Source: Physocladia obscura (taxonomy: Eukaryota > Chytridiomycota > Chytridiomycetes > Chytridiales > Chytriomycetaceae). From it: DNA of 10,336 nt. Under the pieces are notes generated by a model. That model saw only the letters and a list, made by a program, of their open reading frames with translations. It had not been told where the DNA came from and did not search any database. The stretch is from positions 1 through 10,336 of the forward strand of contig JADGJH010001380.1 in the NCBI GenBank assembly GCA_027596945.1, in the 5' to 3' direction. Positions 1 through 6,961 of this stretch are shown here, piece after piece (positions within the stretch are counted from its first letter, which is position 1; each line of letters starts with the position of its first letter). Both the position numbers and the translations under genes were made by a program.

Positions 1-868
1 GAGTTTATTATATTATATCAAGAATAATAAAACAAAGAGCAAAATTGAGTGATATGAAAAACCATTCATGTGGCTTCACAGGCTGAATTTGTAAATACGG
101 ATTTAGCTTGAAATTTTCATAGTGAAATATGGAAATATCGGCGAACTATGATTCAAGTTCTGTGAAAACAAGCAAGGGAAGTTAAGGAGCTCGGAAATTT
201 TCTATTTTGACATTTTGGCATATTTCATTTTGCGAAAACTTGACAGGTATGATTTTTTTGGATGTTAAACAGTTTATTAAAATAAAAGAACGCTTTCTAC
301 GAAAACTTGACAGTCATAGAGTTTATTTTTTATTTTCCAAGAATAGAGCACTTCGATTAAAAGAACTAATTTAATAATTTGAGGTTATGAGAAAACCCGT
401 AAACTTTCCTTTTCCATACTTGATGCACATGGTTGTCAAACAAGGATATTCCCCTCCAATTAGAGCTGGCATGAGAAATCTAATTTTTTTTTTTTTTTTA
501 AGTAGTCCTTGTCTCTTAATAAACCCAGATGATCTACTAAAGTGAATTTCTTTCAGCTTTCAGCACTTGAAGTTATTTTATCCAATTCTTTAATTTTTTT
601 GGTTCCTTCACTGTTTTTCAGATTGATTGATTTGTTCATCAGGGAAGAGATTTACGTCATTCTAATTGTTTTCACAACTGCACTGATTTCTGATTTCTAA
701 TTTCACAATTGGACCGTTTAGAAAAGTTTTTATTAGGAAGATATTTCTGTTGTCCTTTCCAACTTTATTTAGAAACTTAATTTTCTGATAATGAGAAAAA
801 AAGAGATTCCGTGGCAAAAAAAGTGTGAGAGTGAGAGACAAAACAAAGTAAGAGCAAGAAGCTGTTGA
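1..868. other. AT-rich intergenic stretch, no gene seen
   Basis: No convincing coding frame, tRNA or known RNA was found on either strand. The stretch is AT-rich with long homopolymer runs, including a T run at about 484-499. It contains a short direct repeat (listed separately). On the minus strand it is the region downstream of the 7TM gene. A candidate polyadenylation hexamer for that gene (AATAAA on minus, TTTATT at 764-769) lies about 100 nt past its stop codon; it is only a sequence match. Confidence 0.6.
233..313. repeat. Pair of 14-bp direct repeats, 67 bp apart
   Basis: CGAAAACTTGACAG occurs identically at 233-246 and 300-313. The sequence between is AT-rich and the flanks do not align well, so this is a short dispersed direct repeat rather than a tandem array. 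Function unknown. Confidence 0.6.
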
Positions 869-1771
869 TTAAATTTGCGAAGCAGTCGGATTTTTTTCGG
901 CTCTGGAACTTGTTGCTATATTTTTAGAGCTTGTTCCCAAGTGTTTGACACCAAGAGTCGATAGTTTGGAACCAGCTTTGGAGTTTGGATCTTTGCTGTT
1001 ATTGCTGGAATTTGCGTATTTGACAACTTGTGCCGGAATAACCAGGTTAATAATCATGAGGGTAACTTTGATAACATCCACAATGTGTGCAACTCCAGTC
1101 GCGTAAGGTGAAGCTGGCGTCCACCCAACAACTCCTGGAACTGAAACTCCCAACTTGTAGATATTCACAGCAAAAACAATTATAAACATTCCTGCATCGC
1201 TCATCAAAATAGCTAGATAAATTGTGCCCGACTGCCCCAGAGTTTTGCTTTGGCTGATTCCGGCGACTGTAGAAACGATTGTTGCGATCATAATCTCAAG
1301 GGAGATCAACATTTCAAAAGTGAGGAGCACTATCTTCTCTTGAAGTTGGCCATTCATGGCTGATGAGTATCCGCCTGAAGGGCTGAACGTCGCGGGAATC
1401 ATGTATAAAGCAATCTGAATAACCGCGAGAATTCCAAAACAGACCAAGAAAGTATACATTGTGTAGCGAAATGAGTTTCTGTGTTTTGGAGGAAGCAGGA
1501 TGTAGAGACGCGTTTCGTAAATGTAGTAGAGGATTCCACATGGAGCAGTCAAAAAAAAGTAAACTATAAAAAAGCGCATTTGAGTATTCATCCAGTTAAT
1601 GTTGTAGTACATTTGAGTTGCGATTTCTTTAATGCACTGCATAATTGCGACAATCAAGAGCAATATTGAAGTCGTGGAATTTGCTTTCCAGACTCTATAA
1701 ACGCAGAAAAAAAATATCAGACCACTAACAGCATTGGTGCCAATCAGTTCGTAATTATTGGGATCCATCAT
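869..1771 (-). CDS. Seven-transmembrane protein of unknown family (GPCR-like topology)
   Basis: I do not recognise this 300-residue protein. It shows seven hydrophobic segments at roughly residues 9-28, 35-57, 66-86, 104-126, 146-172, 181-207 and 224-250. It has an N-terminus of about eight residues and a Ser/Lys/Asn-rich tail (255-300). Basic residues cluster after TM1 (RVWK), TM3 (KHRNSFR), TM5 (SQSK) and TM7. By the positive-inside rule this puts the N-terminus outside and the tail in the cytosol, as in G-protein-coupled receptors. TM3 ends in ETRLY (86-90), in the place where class A receptors carry D/ERY, but this is weak evidence for homology. The serine-rich tail could be phosphorylated. 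The gene is intronless. Two consecutive ATG codons open it; the first has A at -3. Receptor function is inference; a 7TM transporter or a lineage-specific membrane protein is also possible. Confidence 0.8.
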   Translation of the reverse strand: MMDPNNYELIGTNAVSGLIFFFCVYRVWKANSTTSILLLIVAIMQCIKEIATQMYYNINWMNTQMRFFIVYFFLTAPCGILYYIYETRLYILLPPKHRNSFRYTMYTFLVCFGILAVIQIALYMIPATFSPSGGYSSAMNGQLQEKIVLLTFEMLISLEIMIATIVSTVAGISQSKTLGQSGTIYLAILMSDAGMFIIVFAVNIYKLGVSVPGVVGWTPASPYATGVAHIVDVIKVTLMIINLVIPAQVVKYANSSNNSKDPNSKAGSKLSTLGVKHLGTSSKNIATSSRAEKNPTASQI

Positions 1772-2446
1772 GTTTGCGACAATCTAATGCTTTCCTTTCT
1801 TTTTTTTTTACTCGAAAATCTCTGCAGTCAGTGTTTCCTATTGCTAAATCTGCTGTGAATTTCACAATCTGATTAACGAGATAATTCCGAAAGTTGATAA
1901 CGCGTACAATAACTCAAATTCGTAGTAAAACCTGATTAATGAGATAATTTCAAAAGTCAATTACGCGTTCAACAACTATAGATCAGTTAAACTTAGAAGC
2001 CTATGTTGACCACAAAATTAGTACAACTTCAACGTAAAATACAAATCTTACAATATCAAATTGTACTTTTTGTGTCAACTTTTCAGATAGGAAGAATTGT
2101 CACCCCAAAATATTGTGATACAAATCGGACTCCCAGCATCCAATATTCTTTTTACAGAAGTTAACATATACATTTGAATTGATTTAATACCACTGATGGC
2201 AAGAATAATATAAAATACAAAATAATAACTACCCTACTGATTTTCATTTTCATCTCCTCTGAAAAAGTCAATTTGAAATCATCTGACTCCATTCTCTCAA
2301 AGTGAAAGTTTTTCTTTTTGTTTTTCATTTTCATTCACTTTCACTGCAGCTCCTAATGTTTTACAATTCATTGTTTTTAACAGTTGTAGATTAGCTGTGT
2401 GTAACAAGGAGTTTTAATGATGATATAATTTATTAATTTGTTGAGA
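1772..2446. other. Intergenic region between the 7TM gene and the retroelement relic
   Basis: The side next to 1771 is presumably the promoter and 5' UTR of the minus-strand 7TM gene. It begins with a pyrimidine/poly-T tract on plus (about 1790-1811), read as a purine run on minus. No TATA box or known operator could be assigned. A diverged direct repeat lies at 1871-1976. A perfect 8-bp inverted repeat (AGTGAAAG at 2301-2308, CTTTCACT at 2338-2345) flanks a T-rich tract. Any 3' LTR of the copia relic would be expected here, but no TG...CA-bounded copy of sequence from the other side of the element was recognised. Confidence 0.5.
1871..1976. repeat. Diverged direct repeat, two 44-bp units, 62-bp period
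   Basis: The unit at 1871-1914 (starting GATTAACGAGATAATT) and the unit at 1933-1976 (starting GATTAATGAGATAATT) align without gaps at 36 of 44 positions. Six of the eight differences are transitions. Weaker similarity extends a few bases upstream of both units. It lies 100-205 bp upstream of the 7TM start codon, so a duplicated regulatory element is possible; an old tandem duplication is equally likely. Confidence 0.7.
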
Positions 2447-3370
2447 CTATTTCAGAAAAGTGTCAAGAGCTTGCAGTTGTTTTAAACTATGGAGCCCTAA
2501 GTTGTGATTTGCTGCCTTATGATTGACAGGACTGTTTGGTTTAGTGAGGAAGTCTGCCCATACCTCTTCAGAAGAACAGGATTCTAAGATAGTCTCCCCA
2601 CATTAAATTTGATGAGTCAGATTGTGGTGTTGAACATCTATGTGTTTAACATGGTTGTGGTTCAGGATTCTATGAATCTTTATTGTAAATTCATTGTCTT
2701 GGAAGAGTGTGATGTGATCTTGCAGCTATTGAGAAGTTTATGACTTGTAGAAGCCATATGCATTCCTGTGCTGCCTCAGAAAGTGTCCATAATCTAACTT
2801 CAGTGAATGACACTGCAAGATCTTTGGTTTGTTCTTTGGATCACTGCATAATGGCAGTGTCAGGAAACAAAATAACAATACCAGTTCTAGAAAGCCAACC
2901 ATTTTCTTCTGTATAGCTTGTATCAGTGTAACAGATTGATCGCAGAAAAGGTTCATTAAAAAAGTATTTTTCATCAGAAATTCGTTCAACAGTCTGTGAT
3001 GATTTCTTGTAAGTGAGACCAACGTCTCGTGTGCCATATAGATACTTAAGTATCCAACATAGTGCAACCATGTCACTTTTGTATGGATCTGTTTGATATT
3101 GTGCAAGAATACTCACAGAACATGAAATATCTGATCTTGTTTTAACTGCCAAGTAAGATAGACACATGATCACAGAACAGTATGCTGCTGAGTCAACAAG
3201 AGAAAAAATTTCAGACTTGTTGTCATGTTTCCATGAGTGGAAATTCTTTGCCAGCACCAGAGTATTCAAATAATTCAGTGTAACTCAGAATTGATTGGCG
3301 TAGTCAGATTTTTCTATCCAAGTATAATCCTTATGTTGGATAATTTTTTGAAGTTTCAGGTACCAGTCAG
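2447..3370 (-). pseudogene. Copia reverse transcriptase C-terminus and RNase H, multiply broken
   Basis: At 3370-3280 (minus) ADWYLKLQKIIQ resembles the copia RT region around PRxWYxKLxxxL and is followed by an in-frame TGA. The next segment, to 2841, contains YLAVKTRSDISCSVSIL and LKYLYGTRDVGLTYK, clear matches to the post-palm copia block (MYLAxxTRPDI...ILRYLKGT). It is followed by the RNase H start (CYTDTSYTEENGWLSRTG). A frameshift at about 2841 moves to a frame with degenerate remains of the SSTEAEY motif. A further shift leads to LFQDNEFTIKI and VKHIDVQHH (RNase H core) with an in-frame TAA, then EVWADFLTKP, the typical C-terminal copia motif. The last frame ends at a stop at 2447-2449. 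The YVDD-containing segment is missing. Confidence 0.8.
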
Positions 3371-3842
3371 CACTGCTTCTGAGCTTTTACTAAATTGTGA
3401 ATTCAACTTTAAAAGATGAGTTTCCACTGCAATCTTATCTTTTGATGTTGATGGAATGGATTTCATTAAGTTTTTTAGTTCTTTAAATGGAAATTGATGT
3501 GGAGAAGAGAAAAATATGGTGTTCCTTTCAAGAAAGGGTGATAAACTATATTCTTCACACAAATGGCACTGAGAAACCAGAAAGTCATGTGTTTTAAGTG
3601 TTTAATATTAAATTTTATAATATTTGAACTGGTTTTTTTATTTAAAATAAAGTCCCTTTTATAGTTCTCCCTAATCAACATAAAAGTCCAAAGACAACTC
3701 CACCCAAAAATCTCAAAAGAGTGATATGAAAAAAAAAGATAGTGAAATCAAAATAAAAAAGTGTGATAACAAAGGGAGAATTGTGTAGGGTGGATTAAAT
3801 TGTGAAAATTTGAGGAGCAGACCAAAACAACAAAAAGAAAAA
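3371..3842 (-). other. Unassigned stretch inside the retroelement relic
   Basis: The gap between the integrase stop and the first recognisable RT residues is too short for an intact integrase C-terminus plus the RT fingers/palm. Short minus-strand frames here (for example around 3356-3681) do not resemble copia linker or RT motifs that I can name. Very AT-rich runs occur at 3601-3660 and 3720-3850. This is either rapidly decayed element sequence after a deletion or unrelated inserted DNA. Confidence 0.4.
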
Positions 3843-4407
3843 TTATTTAATGTGAAAAATGTAATATTTTATTGTACTTTCTATCCAATCATTAAACTCT
3901 TGTGAATGGGGTGGTAATGACCCAATATGAATTTGAGATTCCTTAAATCTACACCACTTCTGAAAAGAAGCAGTAGTTGAGATTTTCCCTGTGTCAACAT
4001 GAATTTCAGCAACTTTGCATTCATGTCTATTTTCAAATTGTAAGACAAACTGTTGAAGACTTTCTGCAGCAAGACTTCTAGTTCTTATTAGAATGACCAT
4101 ACTCCATCTAGTGAATTCATCTGTGATGAGGAGCCAATAAGAATTACTGTCTGAGTCAGTTTGTACAGTCTTAACCACATCAGCATGTATTCTAAAACCA
4201 ACATGTGGAGCCGAAATAGCTGTTGAATATATGGGGTTTCTAGTAAGTTTGTGTTTAGAACAATTTGTACAACTTTTAATGATTTTTCAGAAATGATAAA
4301 TTTTCCGACGGCACATAAAATTTATATTTACTGTTTAATTCCACTGCATTAAGAGTATTGAGAATAGAATGCAAACTAATATATCCAAACTTCCGATGAA
4401 CGTGCAG
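3843..4407 (-). pseudogene. Copia integrase region: HHCC finger and DDE core, frameshifted
   Basis: From 4407 downward one frame reads HRKFGYISLHSIL, a degenerate form of the pre-integrase H-x(n)-FGHxS signature. After a frameshift near 4290 the frame continues with CTNCSKHKL, the CxxC half of the zinc finger. It then stays open to a stop at 3843. Within it LLITDEFTRW carries the first catalytic Asp and EIHVDTGK the second. NDWIEST aligns with the NGVAER region holding the Glu, 38 residues after the second Asp. All three acidic residues therefore survive, but the frame has no proper start and the C-terminal integrase segment is missing. Role when intact: cDNA insertion into the host genome. 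Confidence 0.8.
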
Positions 4408-4420
4408 TTATGTTTTTTAA

Positions 4421-5300
4421 ACCGAGTCATGGAATAATTTCCAGAACGGAAGGTAGGGTGATTCTCGCTCTCCAGCTTACCGTAACTTAGATAGATACGG
4501 CTGAAGTTTACTGTGAGTTTTTTATTTTTTATTTTAATTTTAAAATTTGAATGATTGAAGATTGGTGAAACTCATATCAGTCAAATCGCCCGTAGAGACT
4601 GTAAAAGTTTGGGACACACCAGCAACCGACGTTGACATTTACAAGCTCGTTGCTGTATTTTGTAAAAGCAATCTAAGTGCTTTGCCCTGTCTGATCAAAT
4701 GGCGCCTGAATCAGAAGCTATTATCAGCCCCCCTTGCGGCTGTTAAAGGATTTTTGACAATTAAATCACATCTTTTTGTTGACGAAGTTCTATCGACGGA
4801 TCTGAGATATGGTTGGGGTCCGAAAAATGAATTTTGTACCAAAAGGCATATATTGAATTTTTTGTTGCTCCTGCTGCTTTGGACAAGCTGATTCAAGTTG
4901 AGCAAGAGCCAGTATATTTCTTATTATGCTGTCAACAAGCAGGTTCGGGTGTTTATTTGTGTGTCTTTGAGTAAGTATATCTGTGTTCACATTTATTAAT
5001 AATGAAGTAATTTGAAAACCAAAGTACAATCCGAAGAGCCGAATGCAGTGACGTGGGAGTTTTTCCCGGCCAAGAAATTGTTCAACTAACTCTAGTTGAT
5101 GGCACCACTTTTATTGCGTGGAAAGACGAGGGTTATGAGCTCTGGAATCAGTGGGCAAGAGTATATCCTACAAGCTCCACTAACATGAAGTTGATACAAG
5201 AAATTTCAGATACGTAGTTTTGATGAATATCGTTAACCACAATTACCGTGATGGTGGAGTAATTTTTGAGCTTTTCGATCAGATAAAATGTCTGGGTATG
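4421..5300 (+). pseudogene. Relic of an MTHFR regulatory (SAM-binding) domain
   Basis: Conserved MTHFR segments appear in order but in changing frames. The linker signature NGR-stop-GDSRSPA (4445-4477) has the invariant Trp codon changed from TGG to TAG at 4454-4456. Then come VKVWDTPATDVDIYKL and SAPLAAVKGFLTI...STDLRYGWGPKNEF from 4562, AYIEFFVAPAALDKL from 4846, YISYYAVNKQ from 4913 and EPNAVTWEFFP near 5036-5065. After a single-base shift at about 5068 follows GQEIVQLTLVDG...FIAWKDEGYELWNQWAR, then YVVLMNIVNHNY from 5211. Stops also occur at 4502-4504 and 5215-5217. Two apparent fossil introns, 4513-4560 (GTGAGT...AG) and 4971-5024 (GTAAGT...AG), sit between homologous blocks, so this is a decayed genomic copy, not a processed retrocopy. 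No catalytic domain precedes it: the copia relic begins instead. TTG at 4562 opens a 109-codon frame that should not be taken as a gene. Confidence 0.88.
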
Positions 5301-5567
5301 CGCATTCGTCTTTATTTTTTGTTTTGTTCTGTTGGTGTGCCCTGCATCAGACTGTGAATGCCCCGTTTTTGATTTTCCGCTTTTCTTATTCTTTCATTTC
5401 CACTTTCTTCCTATCAGGCTCTCGCTATAATACTTGGCATGTTCCATTATTTTAAGTTTTGGGGAATTACAAAGTTCTTTGGGGGCAAAATTTCAGTAAA
5501 GTTCCCCAAAACAAGCAACTTTTTTGTGTTTACTGGTGAATTGAATTGAAAACTATTGTCGATCGAA
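5301..5567 (+). promoter_or_regulatory. Putative promoter and 5' UTR of the MTHFR gene
   Basis: This 267-bp stretch separates the pseudogene remnant from the MTHFR start codon. It has a pyrimidine-rich tract (about 5308-5415) and a TATAAT-like sequence (5426-5431). An 11-bp inverted repeat lies 56-112 bp before the ATG. No Cbf1-type CACGTG was seen here. The assignment as promoter rests on position only. Confidence 0.4.
5456..5512. repeat. 11-bp perfect inverted repeat with a nested palindrome
   Basis: GTTTTGGGGAA (5456-5466) and TTCCCCAAAAC (5502-5512) are perfect reverse complements separated by 35 bp. The spacer contains a second small palindrome, CAAAG-TT-CTTTG (5470-5481). It lies just upstream of the MTHFR start codon, so it could be a double operator or a 5' UTR hairpin. 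Confidence 0.7.
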
Positions 5568-6814
5568 ATGAAAGTCACAGAGAAGCTTGAGCGCGCAAAT
5601 GGTGACGAATTAGTTTCAACCACTGTTAATTTTTTTCGTTTCATTTTTTCGTTTCTTTGTAAACTGAATTTGACAATTCACAGGTGATGGCCGATACTTT
5701 TGGGTTAGTAGCCGTTCCTTTTTTAAAATATGATGAAGCATTTATAATAAGCGGTATTTTAATTTCAGTCTTTTGAATACTTCCCGCCAAAAACGGAAAG
5801 CGGCGCTCTTAATCTGTTTGAACGAATGGTTTGTGCCAATTATGTTGTCGTGATTTTCTCAAATTATGAAACAACAGGAACGTATGAAAGCACTGGGTCC
5901 GGAGTTTATCGATGTTACATGGGGAGCAGGAGGCTCTTCAAGTGAGGAGACCATCAAAGTTAGCTTATTTTATTTAATTGAATTTTTTTTTTTCTGTTGA
6001 TGTTAATAATACTCCTTAAAAAAAAAGTGTGTTACTACGTCGCAAGTTGCAATCGGACTTGAAACAAGCATGCATTTGACTTGCACAAATATGCCACGTG
6101 AAAAACTCGACTGGGCGCTCGAGCGATGCAAAGAAATTGGGATCCAAAATATTCTCGCGTTGCGAGGTGATGCGCCGCGTGGAGTTGAAACATGGACGGC
6201 GAGTGAAGGTGGTTTCTCGAATGCCATTGATTTGGTTAAATATATTCGCGAAAAACATGGTGATTGGTTCTGTATTGGTGTCGCAGGTACGCAGGCTTTT
6301 CCTGTAACTTTTTTTTTATTGAAGTTTTTTTTCTTTTTTTTTTTTTTGTCCAGGATACCCGGAAGGGCACATCGAAAACAGTGACAAAGAAGCCGAGTTT
6401 GCGCATTTTATCCAGAAGGCAAAGCTTGCAGATTATGTTGTAACGCAGTTGTTTTATGAGCCCGACTTATTCTTGTCGTGGTACAATCGCGTACGAGCGG
6501 CAGGAATTGAGATTCCAATATTACCAGGAATCATGCCAATTCAGACCTACGCTGGATTTCAGCGTCTTATTGGGCGTGAAAAAACATATGTGCCGGCAGA
6601 AGTGTTGGCAGCACTGGAGGTGGTCAAGAACGATGATTTGGCGGTGCGCGAATATGGAGTTAAGCTTGCCGTTGAAATGTGTGAAAAGTTGAAGGCTGGT
6701 GGGCACAAGGGTTTCCACTTTTACACTATGAATTTGGAGAAAAGTGTGAGGGAGATTCTGCAAGGAGCCGGCTTTGTGAGCCTTGCGGTTGCGGCTGCGA
6801 ACGCTGAAGAATAA
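5568..6814 (+). CDS. MET13: Methylenetetrahydrofolate reductase, catalytic domain only (six exons)
   Basis: It reduces 5,10-methylene-THF to 5-methyl-THF using FAD and NAD(P)H, supplying methyl groups for methionine synthesis; the enzyme is normally cytosolic. Proposed exons are 5568-5601, 5684-5703, 5769-5828, 5878-5958, 6028-6286 and 6354-6814, giving 304 residues. The start is supported by MKVTEKLE, matching the yeast Met13 N-terminus, with G at -3. Visible motifs are SFEYFPPKT (19-27, catalytic Glu21), FIDVTWGAGGS (48-58), IGLETSMHLTCTNM (74-87), NILALRGDAPRG (106-117, Asp113), GVAGYPEGH (149-157), TQLFYE (182-187), LPGIMPI (208-214) and GFHFYTMNLE (271-280). After this the protein ends with an Ala-rich tail. 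Usual fungal MTHFRs run about 600 residues or more with a C-terminal SAM-binding regulatory domain, which is missing here; the length equals bacterial MetF. The PPR gene begins 147 bp downstream, leaving no room for it. A dead regulatory domain lies upstream. The frame and motifs look functional. AATAAA overlaps the stop codon. Confidence 0.9.
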
Positions 6815-6815
6815 A
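6810..6815 (+). terminator. Candidate polyadenylation signal overlapping the MTHFR stop
   Basis: AATAAA spans the TAA stop codon and is followed by AATAAAA-rich sequence. With only 147 bp to the next gene, cleavage must occur soon after the stop. It is a sequence match only. Confidence 0.35.
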
Positions 6816-6818
6816 ATA

Positions 6819-6846
6819 AAAAATAGCACAACGAAAAATAGCACAA
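6819..6846 (+). repeat. Tandem 13-mer in the MTHFR/PPR spacer
   Basis: AAAAATAGCACAA occurs at 6819-6831 and again at 6834-6846 with a 15-bp period. It sits in the presumed MTHFR 3' UTR. It may be a simple slippage duplication or a paired 3' UTR element. Confidence 0.65.
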
Positions 6847-6961
6847 TCAATGAAAGTCAAGTGCATGTACTATGAGTCACTGTGACTGTGTTCATTTTGA
6901 TTCTTCCTTTTTTCTTCGCCAAGTCAAACTGGAGCAAACAAACCGAAACAAAACCAAAAAC

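Larger units (their letters stand above)
2447..4407 (-). mobile_element. Decayed Ty1/copia-type retrotransposon (pol relic, no LTRs found)
   Basis: Reading the minus strand from high to low coordinates gives pieces of a copia polyprotein in the canonical order: GAG-pre-integrase zinc finger, integrase core, RT fragment, RNase H and a C-terminal tail. Integrase preceding RT is what separates copia from gypsy elements. The reading frame is broken by several frameshifts and in-frame stops. The RT stretch that would carry the YVDD catalytic motif is absent, so the element cannot be autonomous. No gag, protease, primer-binding site, polypurine tract or LTR was recognised. The 5' end of the recognisable coding sequence lies only about a dozen bases from an MTHFR pseudogene on the opposite strand, so the element was truncated at, or inserted into, that gene. 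Confidence 0.82.

Noticed and set aside
1772..2446. MTHFR catalytic half of the pseudogene on the far side of the copia relic
   Set aside because: No segment resembling FEYFPP, LALRGD, PGIMP or HFYTLNLE was seen here in any plus-strand frame.
47..3732. Shared 14-mer GAGTGATATGAAAA at 47-60 and 3719-3732, considered as LTR or transposon ends
   Set aside because: Flanks do not align and an AT-rich 14-mer pair is expected by chance in 10 kb; there are no TG...CA ends or target duplications.
4562..4891. Open frame of 109 codons on plus that could be called a gene
   Set aside because: It begins at TTG, matches the middle of the MTHFR regulatory domain and loses homology to a frameshift near 4845. 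It is one piece of the pseudogene.
6003..6258. Minus-strand open frames over the MTHFR exon
   Set aside because: They overlap conserved MTHFR coding sequence in another frame and show no recognisable motif.
6873..6879. TGAGTCA, a Gcn4/bZIP-type site upstream of the PPR gene
   Set aside because: The same 7-mer also occurs at 2613, 3189, 4152, 7972 and 8776, inside relics, exons and an intron, so this copy is not distinctive.
6872..6961. Upstream in-frame ATG at 6872 as the PPR start
   Set aside because: The extra 30 residues contain Asp, Glu and His and would put the mitochondrial presequence inside the protein. The ATG at 6962 has A at -3 and opens the presequence directly.
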